Below, in pieces: positions 1-5,310 of a stretch of DNA of 6,681 nucleotides. The number at the start of each line of letters is the position of its first letter. The first letter of the stretch is position 1. The stretch lies in contig JAUYPY010000033.1 in NCBI GenBank assembly GCA_030697445.1, forward strand, positions 1 to 6,681, in the 5' to 3' direction. The stretch comes from a bacterium (GTDB lineage: Bacteria; Patescibacteriota; Minisyncoccia; Phycocordibacterales; UBA10002). Under the pieces are notes generated by a model. That model saw only the letters and a list, made by a program, of their open reading frames with translations, was not told the DNA's origin and searched no databases. The position numbers were made by a program, and so were the translations under genes.

Positions 1-1079
1 AACGCGGTTTTTGGAAGCGCCGAGAGGAGTCCAACCATTGCATTAACGATTCCTGTGGTTTGAATGAACGTAATTTGGTCGTCAAACACGGCAGGGTCGT
101 CTGTATCAAACCCAACAATGAAACCGGCAAGCACTTCTATCCCATAACTGTGTACCGTGCGCACCGCCTCTGCGAGATTTACATTAACATTCTGCCCCTT
201 TTTGCATGCGATGAGGCCATCTCGTCGCGGTGTCTCAATACCTAGAAACACTTTGGTAAAACCTGCGTCACGCAATAGACATAAAAGTGTCGGATCTTTC
301 GCAAGATTGACGCTGGCTTCAGTGAAGAAACTAAACGGATAACCATGAGTGGTCTGCCACACGACAAGATGTGGAAGCATTTCCTTTACCCGTACGATAT
401 TACCAACAAAGTTATCGTCCACAATAAATACGGAATCGCGCCATCCAGCGCGATAGAGTGCCTCCACTTCCGCAATGAATTGCGACGTTTCTTTTAAACG
501 CGTCTTTCTTCCGTAGAGGATGGTTATGTCACAGAACTCGCAGTTGTAAGGACACCCCCTCGTATATTGAATTGGCATTGTCGCATAGTGTCTGAAATTT
601 ATCAGATCCCAGCGCGGCAACGGCGTAATGTTAAGATTCGGCTTATTTGCTGAGGTGTATTCACTTTTTGGGTTTCCGCAGTTAAAGTCGCGAAGAAATT
701 CCGGAAGCGTGATTTCTGCTTCATTAAGCACAAAGTGATCAGCTCCGCGCACACTCTTTTTGTCGCAGGATGTGAAAAACGGCCCCCCAACAACCGTTCG
801 CTTGCCGTGCATTTTTGCCCGATCCAGAATTTCTTGAGCAGAATCTTTCTGTACAATCATCGCGCTAACAAAAACCATATCAGCCCATTTAAAATCCGCA
901 TCGCGAATAGTCTGAACATTCATATCAACGAGCCGCACATTCCATTCTGCCGGAAGAAGCGACGCCACAGTGAGCAGTCCAAGTGGTGGAAACGCAGCTT
1001 TCTTTCTAATAAAGGAAAGTGCGTGCCGAAACGACCAGAAAGTATTCGGATATTCTGGATACGCAAGTAAGATGTTCAT
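1..1079 (-). CDS. B12-binding-type radical SAM protein, 3' end cut by the window edge
   Basis: The frame is open for 359 codons from the ATG at 1079 to the left edge, so the C-terminus is missing. The N-terminal 130 residues look like a cobalamin-binding Rossmann domain: it starts MNILLAYPEYPNTFWSF, has FPPLGLLTVAS near residue 30 and VVGGP at 96-100. The usual cobalamin motif DxHxxG is not visible, so any cobalamin may be bound without a protein histidine. The radical SAM core carries the CxxxCxxC cluster motif CPYNCEFC (C176, C180, C183), followed by VDDNF near 224 and FLGIETP further on. The family resembles the DUF4070/HpnP-like group, which includes cobalamin-dependent methylases such as hopanoid C-2 methylase. 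The substrate here cannot be told. The start is supported by an AGGA seven bases upstream. It is divergent from copA, with no obvious functional link. Confidence 0.9.
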   Translation of the reverse strand, partial: MNILLAYPEYPNTFWSFRHALSFIRKKAAFPPLGLLTVASLLPAEWNVRLVDMNVQTIRDADFKWADMVFVSAMIVQKDSAQEILDRAKMHGKRTVVGGPFFTSCDKKSVRGADHFVLNEAEITLPEFLRDFNCGNPKSEYTSANKPNLNITPLPRWDLINFRHYATMPIQYTRGCPYNCEFCDITILYGRKTRLKETSQFIAEVEALYRAGWRDSVFIVDDNFVGNIVRVKEMLPHLVVWQTTHGYPFSFFTEASVNLAKDPTLLCLLRDAGFTKVFLGIETPRRDGLIACKKGQNVNVNLAEAVRTVHSYGIEVLAGFIVGFDTDDPAVFDDQITFIQTTGIVNAMVGLLSALPKTA

Positions 1080-1086
1080 ATTTTAT

Positions 1087-1090
1087 TCCT
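1087..1090 (-). promoter_or_regulatory. Ribosome binding site of the radical SAM gene
   Basis: On the minus strand AGGA lies seven bases before the ATG at 1079. It is one of only two recognisable Shine-Dalgarno sequences in the window and it fixes this start. Confidence 0.6.
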
Positions 1091-1110
1091 AATTTTATTT
1101 TTTTCAATGT

Positions 1111-1127
1111 ACTGTAATCTAACTGTA
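1111..1127 (+). repeat. Direct repeat ACTGTA with 11-bp period, possible operator
   Basis: ACTGTA occurs at 1111-1116 and again at 1122-1127, one helical turn apart, between the radical SAM start and its putative -10. The inverse half ACAGT is at 1146-1150. The spacing suits a DNA-binding protein contacting one face of the helix, but six-base words recur by chance, so a regulatory role is only a guess. Confidence 0.25.
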
Positions 1128-1155
1128 GAATGAGGCACAAACAAGACAGTGTCAA
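1127..1155 (-). promoter_or_regulatory. Possible promoter of the radical SAM gene
   Basis: The minus strand has a perfect -35 TTGACA at 1155-1150 and, after 17 bases, a weak -10 CATTCT at 1132-1127. This predicts a leader of about 40 bases containing the AGGA ribosome binding site. The weak -10 keeps confidence low. Confidence 0.4.
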
Positions 1156-1172
1156 TGCGATGTGTGATTAAA

Positions 1173-1200
1173 TTTCAATACCCGTAAGAAATGATATAAT
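1173..1200 (+). promoter_or_regulatory. Promoter of copA with extended -10
   Basis: A perfect TATAAT lies at 1195-1200 and is preceded by TG at the extended -10 position (TGATATAAT, 1192-1200). The best -35 is the poor TTTCAA at 1173-1178, which is common when an extended -10 is present. Transcription would start near 1206, giving a leader of about 30 bases. No CsoR or CopY operator is recognisable. Confidence 0.65.
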
Positions 1201-1236
1201 ACTAGCGGCCGTGATAGATTCTTAATTAAAAAACAT

Positions 1237-3513
1237 ATGAATCAAAAATCAGTAGTGAAAAAGGAAATATACAAAATTCGCGGTATGCATTGCGCTAGTT
1301 GCGCGGGAACGATTGAGCGCGCGCTTCAGAAAACAGCCGGAGTGCATTCGGCTTCTGTTAATTCTGCCTCGGAGTCGGCGCTTGTTGAATTGAACGAGGA
1401 AGAAGTCAGCGAAGATATCTTAAAAAGCGTCGTCAAAGATATCGGCTATGAATTGGTTACTGACGGGGTATCTAAAATCAAACCGAGTCCGGGTGCTCAC
1501 GCGCAAAAGACACATGGGTCATCGCACAAGCATGAAATGCACAATGGTATAGAACGGAAGATTATTGTCGGCGCAATTCTTTCAGTTTTCATATTTTTGG
1601 GAAGTTTTCCGGAATGGTTCTCGTTCGTCCCGGAAATTCTACAGAATTATTTTGTATTGCTTGCGCTTACAACGCCAGTACAATTTTGGGTTGGCGCGCA
1701 GTTTTACAGCGGGTTGAAAATCCTGTTTAAATACAAAACGGCTGATATGAACACGCTGATTGCTGTGGGGACGCTCGCTGCGTATTTTTATAGCGCGGCG
1801 GTTGCGTTCTTTCCAGATTTCTTCCGTGTCGGCGCAGCTGAACCAAAAATATACTTTGATACATCGGCAATAATTATCACACTCATTTTGCTTGGGAACT
1901 ATCTTGAAATTCTTGCAAAAGGGAGAGCAAGCGAGGCGATTAAAAAACTGATGAAGTTGTCGGCGAAAACCGCGCGCGTGAAGCGCGGCGGAGCTGAACA
2001 AGAAATTCCGATTGAAGAAGTCGCGATCGGCGATTTAGTAATTGTGCGGCCAGGAGAAAAAATCCCGACTGACGGCGAGGTTACGGAAGGAGCATCTTCG
2101 GTTGACGAGTCAATGGTTACCGGCGAAAGCATTCCTGTATCAAAAGAAGCTGGCTCAAAAGTTATCGGCGCAACCATAAATCAAAACGGCTCCATTACAT
2201 TTAGAGCAACGCGGGTAGGCAAAGATACGGTGCTCGCGCACATTATTAAAATGGTTGAAAGGGCACAGGGTTCAAAAGCTCCGATTCAGCGCTTGGCAGA
2301 CATCATTTCTTCGTACTTTGTGCCTGCTGTGTTTGTAATAGCAATACTGTCTTTCGCTGTCTGGTTTTTGTGGGGACCGGAACCATCTCTGACTTTTGCT
2401 TTGATTAATTTTGTAGCAGTGCTTATTATCGCCTGCCCGTGCGCTTTGGGCCTTGCAACTCCGATGGCAATGATGGTGGGCATCGGCAAAGGCGCGGAAA
2501 AAGGAATCTTAATACGCGAAGCCGCAGCACTTGAGATTGCAAAGAAAATCAACGCGGTTATTTTGGACAAAACGGGAACATTGACGCGCGGAAAACCTGT
2601 AGTAACAGATGTAGTGGATATTCAAAATTCAAACTATGGCTTATTGGCGGTGGCGGCGAGTTTGGAACAAAAATCGGAGCACCCGCTAGGCGGCGCAATT
2701 ATTGAAAAAGCGAGAAACGAACAAGTGAATTTTTACGAAGTAATTGATGTAAAAGCAATTCCGGGAAAAGGCATTTCTGGAAATCTTTTTACAAATAATC
2801 AAAAGATTTCGGTTGGCGTGGGCAATCGCGCATTTGCATCGTTTGTAGACGCGGATACGCGCGGTGTTGAAAACGCGATGCAATCGCTTGAAGCCGATGG
2901 AAAAACTGCGGTTCTCGTAATGATGCAAAAACAAATTGTCGGAATCATCGCCGTTGCTGATACCATAAAGCCAGAATCAAAAAAAGCGGTGGAGAAATTG
3001 CAAAATGCGGGTATGGAAATCTGGCTCATTACCGGCGATAACGAGCGCACAGCGGCAGCCATAGGAAAACAGGTTGGCATAACGCGCATTATGGCCGAAG
3101 TATTGCCGGAGCATAAAGCCGCGAAAGTTCAGGAACTTCAGAAGCAAGGAAAAAAAGTGGCGATGGTTGGCGACGGCATAAACGACGCACCGGCGCTCGC
3201 GCAAGCGGATTTGGGAATTGCGATGGGAGAAGGAACAGATATCGCAATGGAATCCGCAGGCATAACTCTTATGCGCGGAGACCTAATGCTTATACCAGAG
3301 CTATTTGCACTTTCGCGCCAGACGCTCCGTATCGTCAAGCAAAATCTCTTCTGGGCATTCTTTTACAATATAGCGTTTATCCCAGTGGCGGCTGGCGTGC
3401 TGTACCCTTTCTTCAAAATCTCGCTGAATCCGGTATTAGCAGCCGCTGCAATGGCATTTTCCAGTTTGAGTGTAGTGCTCAATTCATTGCGGTTGAAGTC
3501 GCCTATGCGTTAA
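1237..3513 (+). CDS. copA: Cu(+)-exporting P1B-type ATPase CopA
   Basis: Membrane pump that uses ATP to export monovalent copper from the cytoplasm. Its 758 residues match a full-length CopA with one N-terminal metal-binding domain. In order: HMA domain with GMHCASC at 16-22 (C19, C22); a His-rich linker with H88, H93, H97, H99 and H102; the first transmembrane helices from about 108; the actuator motif TGES at 295-298; the membrane metal site CPC at 400-402; the phosphorylation motif DKTGTLT with D444; the nucleotide-binding HP at 482-483; and GDGINDAP around D646 and D650. The last two helices have the Cu(+)-type signature residues Y710-N711 and M739 with S742-S743, which favour copper (or silver) over zinc or cadmium. 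The start has no Shine-Dalgarno sequence but follows a clear extended -10 promoter. No copper-responsive repressor or CopZ lies next to it. The family call is secure; in vivo metal is inferred from motifs. Confidence 0.97.
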   Translation: MNQKSVVKKEIYKIRGMHCASCAGTIERALQKTAGVHSASVNSASESALVELNEEEVSEDILKSVVKDIGYELVTDGVSKIKPSPGAHAQKTHGSSHKHEMHNGIERKIIVGAILSVFIFLGSFPEWFSFVPEILQNYFVLLALTTPVQFWVGAQFYSGLKILFKYKTADMNTLIAVGTLAAYFYSAAVAFFPDFFRVGAAEPKIYFDTSAIIITLILLGNYLEILAKGRASEAIKKLMKLSAKTARVKRGGAEQEIPIEEVAIGDLVIVRPGEKIPTDGEVTEGASSVDESMVTGESIPVSKEAGSKVIGATINQNGSITFRATRVGKDTVLAHIIKMVERAQGSKAPIQRLADIISSYFVPAVFVIAILSFAVWFLWGPEPSLTFALINFVAVLIIACPCALGLATPMAMMVGIGKGAEKGILIREAAALEIAKKINAVILDKTGTLTRGKPVVTDVVDIQNSNYGLLAVAASLEQKSEHPLGGAIIEKARNEQVNFYEVIDVKAIPGKGISGNLFTNNQKISVGVGNRAFASFVDADTRGVENAMQSLEADGKTAVLVMMQKQIVGIIAVADTIKPESKKAVEKLQNAGMEIWLITGDNERTAAAIGKQVGITRIMAEVLPEHKAAKVQELQKQGKKVAMVGDGINDAPALAQADLGIAMGEGTDIAMESAGITLMRGDLMLIPELFALSRQTLRIVKQNLFWAFFYNIAFIPVAAGVLYPFFKISLNPVLAAAAMAFSSLSVVLNSLRLKSPMR

Positions 3514-3520
3514 AATAGGT

Positions 3521-3526
3521 TATACT
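3521..3526 (+). promoter_or_regulatory. Possible -10 element upstream of the DoxX gene
   Basis: TATACT lies 30 bases before the DoxX start, just after the copA stop, without a convincing -35. It would allow separate transcription of the DoxX gene, though readthrough from copA is equally possible because no terminator hairpin is visible between them. Confidence 0.35.
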
Positions 3527-3556
3527 GATTATTAATTAATTAGCAATACACGACAT

Positions 3557-4033
3557 ATGACGCAATATCAAAAGGCCTCGTTGTTTCTACTGCGAATCAC
3601 GATGGGTTGGATGTTTTTCTATGCAGGAATTACTAAAGTAGTAAATCCTGAATGGTCAGCCGCAGGGTATCTAAAGGGCGCAAAAAGCTTTGTTTGGCTT
3701 TACGAATGGTTTTTAAGCCCGGCCATTTTACCAATAGTTAATTTTATGAACGAGTGGGGACTTACGCTTCTTGGTGTGTCGTTTATTTTGGGTATTGTGG
3801 TGCGATTATCTTCCACGCTCGGTGCACTGTTGATGCTTTTGTATTATCTGCCTATTCTTGATTTTCCTTATCCAAATCCGCATTCATTCATAGTTGACGA
3901 GCATATTATCTATATTGCCGGCTTACTGCTCCTTGGTAGTTTTCGCGCAGGACGATTCATTGGCCTGGAAAAATGGTGTTCAGAACTTCCTATTTGTGCA
4001 TCCTTTCCACAATTGCGTAAATTGCTCGGATAA
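3557..4033 (+). CDS. DoxX-family integral membrane protein
   Basis: A 158-residue protein with four likely membrane helices at about 8-25, 64-83, 87-103 and 115-132. Family-type features are the helix 1 motif FYAGITKVVNP (21-31), the WGLTLLGVSFILGIVVR stretch at 67-83, and DEH at 114-116 before the last helix. The family includes DoxD, the small subunit of archaeal thiosulfate:quinone oxidoreductase, and DoxX proteins tied to thiol and oxidative stress. It lies 43 bp after copA in the same direction and upstream of VKOR, which suggests an envelope redox role, but its reaction cannot be read from sequence. No Shine-Dalgarno sequence is present; the start is the only one that keeps all of helix 1. 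C141 and C147 near the C-terminus could be redox active, which is speculation. Confidence 0.82.
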   Translation: MTQYQKASLFLLRITMGWMFFYAGITKVVNPEWSAAGYLKGAKSFVWLYEWFLSPAILPIVNFMNEWGLTLLGVSFILGIVVRLSSTLGALLMLLYYLPILDFPYPNPHSFIVDEHIIYIAGLLLLGSFRAGRFIGLEKWCSELPICASFPQLRKLLG

Positions 4034-4042
4034 CAGAAACAC

Positions 4043-4051
4043 TGCTATACT
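4043..4051 (+). promoter_or_regulatory. Extended -10 promoter for a leaderless small-gene/VKOR mRNA
   Basis: TGCTATACT is an extended -10 (TG, one base, TATACT at 4046-4051). Six bases separate it from the ATG at 4058, so transcription should begin at or within a base or two of that ATG, giving a leaderless message. A weak -35 TTGCTC lies at 4022-4027 with an 18-base spacer. Confidence 0.5.
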
Positions 4052-4057
4052 ACCCGT

Positions 4058-4135
4058 ATGAACAAACGCAAAAAACACGCGAAGCGCAAGCACGCGAAAC
4101 GCGCCGGTAAAAAAGTGTCGCGCCGTCATCAATGA
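4058..4135 (+). CDS. 25-residue Lys/Arg/His-rich peptide overlapping VKOR
   Basis: I do not recognise this gene. It encodes 25 residues with 8 Lys, 5 Arg and 3 His and no acidic residue. Residues 6-15 are a perfect tandem repeat of KHAKR; the two 15-base copies (4073-4087, 4088-4102) differ only at two third-codon positions, both still Lys. It starts at the predicted transcription start of an extended -10 promoter, and its TGA (4133-4135) overlaps the VKOR ATG (4132-4134) in the form ATGA. That arrangement supports real translation and coupling to VKOR. The charge suggests binding to RNA, DNA, ribosomes or acidic lipid; the histidines could bind metal. It could also be merely a translated leader that loads ribosomes for VKOR. 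There is no membrane segment or signal peptide. Confidence 0.55.
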   Translation: MNKRKKHAKRKHAKRAGKKVSRRHQ

Positions 4136-4554
4136 TGAACCCGATTCCTTATTTCATTATCATCGCCGCGGCATGCGCCGGGTTTTTGATCGCATTACAC
4201 ATCCGCCGTAAAAAACAGGCGGAGGAAAAGTTCGTCTGCCCGCTTAATTTTGACTGCGACGCAGTAGTGCGAAGCAAATATTCGCGCGTAGCGGGTGTTC
4301 CTATTGAAATCGGAGGATTGATCTACTACGCGCTTATTACGGCAAGCTACGCTCTTTTTTATTTCGCGCCGACACTCCTGTCACCAATTATATCGCTTGC
4401 AGTGCTTGCAACATCAGGCGGGGCGGTCCTTTTTTCACTATACCTCACTGGCGTGCAGATGTTCGCGCTTAAAGAGTGGTGCTCATGGTGCCTCGCGTCC
4501 GCCAGTATGTGCGCCGTAATTTTCGGAAGCGCACTTTGGATTTTTCTTATATAA
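4132..4554 (+). CDS. VKOR-family membrane thiol oxidoreductase
   Basis: Vitamin K epoxide reductase homologues in bacteria reoxidise a DsbA-like protein and pass electrons to a quinone, so they drive disulfide formation outside the membrane. This 140-residue protein has helices at about 5-22, 62-78, 84-107 and 121-139. Both cysteine pairs are present: loop cysteines C36 and C42 (CPLNFDC, the same six-residue spacing as in cyanobacterial VKOR) and the active-site pair C117-S-W-C120. Other family residues are S51, G55, P57 and the GGLIYY stretch at 61-66. It lacks the thioredoxin-like domain fused to some bacterial VKORs, and no DsbA-like gene is in view, so the partner must be elsewhere. Its start overlaps the stop of the 25-residue gene and has no Shine-Dalgarno sequence, so translational coupling is likely; the ATG at 4135 is an alternative start. 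Its stop is one base from the 3' end of an opposing tRNA gene. Confidence 0.93.
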   Translation: MMNPIPYFIIIAAACAGFLIALHIRRKKQAEEKFVCPLNFDCDAVVRSKYSRVAGVPIEIGGLIYYALITASYALFYFAPTLLSPIISLAVLATSGGAVLFSLYLTGVQMFALKEWCSWCLASASMCAVIFGSALWIFLI

Positions 4555-4555
4555 A

Positions 4556-4626
4556 TCGGAGTACTCGGAATCGAACCGAGACCTCACGCACCCGAAGCGT
4601 GTATACTACCACTATACTATACTCCG
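4556..4626 (-). tRNA. tRNA-Pro (anticodon CGG)
   Basis: A 71-base cloverleaf folds on the minus strand. The acceptor stem pairs CGGAGTA with TACTCCG, followed by discriminator A; the D stem is four pairs with two G-U; the anticodon stem CACGC/GCGTG closes a TTCGGGT loop, giving anticodon CGG at 4594-4592; the T arm is CTCGG-TTCGATT-CCGAG. The C1-G72 pair is typical of bacterial tRNA-Pro. CCA is not encoded, so a CCA-adding enzyme is needed. It follows the 88-residue membrane protein gene by 16 bases on the same strand with no separate promoter seen, and its 3' end lies one base from the opposing VKOR stop. Confidence 0.95.
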
Positions 4627-4642
4627 ATAATTTCTGACTAGA

Positions 4643-4909
4643 TTATTTTCCCTTACGGAAGCGCATTATACGCACAAGCACAGTTTCGCATTTTTGCTCT
4701 AAAACGGCAAGAAAGCGTGCGCCTGCAGGCCAGTAATGGCCAAGCACTTTTTTGAAGTACTCAACTTTCTGTTGCGTGCGTGGAGACAGAAATGAGATGA
4801 GGGCAATTCCAAGAACAAGGAGCGCAATACCTTGTAGAAAAGGCAAAAAAAGGCCTATAACGCCGGCAACAATAAAAAGCCAACCCAATAAATGAATTAT
4901 ATTTTTCAT
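4643..4909 (-). CDS. Small two-helix membrane protein, PGPGW/DUF454-like
   Basis: An 88-residue protein with two hydrophobic helices at about 4-23 and 25-41, split by a short LPFLQG turn, then a basic amphipathic C-terminal half. The pattern of glycine-rich helix, LP turn and second helix resembles the PGPGW family of putative transmembrane proteins and also the DUF454 (YbaN) family; function is unknown in both, and the exact family is uncertain. I place the start at 4909 rather than at an ATG 15 bases upstream, because 4909 gives an ATGA overlap with the stop of the preceding gene and has AAAGGA five bases before it. It is followed by tRNA-Pro, probably on the same transcript. Confidence 0.7.
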   Translation of the reverse strand: MKNIIHLLGWLFIVAGVIGLFLPFLQGIALLVLGIALISFLSPRTQQKVEYFKKVLGHYWPAGARFLAVLEQKCETVLVRIMRFRKGK

Positions 4910-5286
4910 TTTAATCCTTTGCAATTGCTTGCAGGAGTATACCCCGCTTTCCGCGCTTCTTCAACCGAAGCAAACAAGCGTTTATTTTTCTCCGAAATCT
5001 GCGAGGCGCCCGCGCACCACGGATAGTGGTATTTGCTACCGGTTTTTGAAGCAATGATCTGCCCGCCCGCTTGCATGGGCGAGCTTTGCGCGGGCGCGGC
5101 AAGAGCAACCGCTGCTAGTGCAGGTGTTTTTTCAACAAGCGTATTCTCAATACGCACCGGTTCGCGCGTATCTTCCAGCTTAGAAAGCCGCCCAAGCCCA
5201 AACGACGCAAAACCGACAAGAACAACTACTGCGGAAAAGAATACATCGCTGGAGTTGATTTTTTCTTTCAATTCCTGTATATTCAT
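4906..5286 (-). CDS. Membrane-anchored protein with Ada-like metal-binding domain
   Basis: A 126-residue protein with a short cytoplasmic N-terminus, one membrane helix at about 14-34, a flexible Ala/Pro/Ser-rich segment at about 52-75 and a compact C-terminal domain from about 77. The last part, with SKYHYPWC (H87, C91), KNKRLF, EEARKAGY (110-116) and C122, matches the small Ada-type zinc-ligand fold found at the ends of various secreted or surface proteins. One cysteine usual in that fold (in Y-x-P-C-x-x-C) is Ala119 here, so metal binding may be weakened. The DNA-repair methyltransferase domain of Ada is absent. The topology with the domain outside the cell is inferred. I chose the ATG at 5286; an upstream in-frame ATG at 5319 would run into the L27 coding region. 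It overlaps the next gene by ATGA. Confidence 0.75.
   Translation of the reverse strand: MNIQELKEKINSSDVFFSAVVVLVGFASFGLGRLSKLEDTREPVRIENTLVEKTPALAAVALAAPAQSSPMQAGGQIIASKTGSKYHYPWCAGASQISEKNKRLFASVEEARKAGYTPASNCKGLK
4915..4920 (-). promoter_or_regulatory. Ribosome binding site of the 88-residue membrane protein gene
   Basis: AAAGGA on the minus strand lies five bases before the ATG at 4909, inside the last codons of the upstream gene. It supports 4909 as the start over the ATG at 4924. Confidence 0.6.
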
Positions 5287-5292
5287 AGCATT

Positions 5293-5302
5293 ATCGTAAC
5301 AT
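5293..5302. promoter_or_regulatory. Overlapping divergent -10 elements between L27 and the Ada-like gene
   Basis: Only 24 bases separate the two divergent starts. On the minus strand, TGTTACGAT has an extended -10 (TACGAT, 5298-5293) with six bases to the ATG at 5286. On the plus strand, TAACAT (5297-5302) lies eight bases before the L27 ATG at 5311. Both predict messages with essentially no leader, and the two elements share two base pairs, so the polymerases could not bind both at once. The hexamers are only partial matches. Confidence 0.35.
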
Positions 5303-5310
5303 AACTTATT

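Noticed and set aside
60..1070. Open frames on both strands within 60-1070 other than the radical SAM frame
   Set aside because: The minus frame from 1079 holds the CxxxCxxC motif and runs without a stop to the edge, so the others are shadows.
1130..1171. 13-codon ORF with His and Cys upstream of copA
   Set aside because: It lies before the predicted copA transcription start and has no ribosome binding site, so it is unlikely to be translated.
1176..1190. ATACCC near the copA promoter as a CsoR half-site
   Set aside because: No inverted GGGTAT partner follows, so it is not a CsoR-type operator.
1639..3338. Several open frames antisense to copA
   Set aside because: They are shadows of a strongly conserved 758-residue gene, lack promoters or ribosome binding sites and have no recognisable domain.
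4718..4732. GCCTGCAGGC palindrome inside the 88-residue membrane protein gene
   Set aside because: A single ten-base palindrome in coding sequence with no T-run is likely chance.
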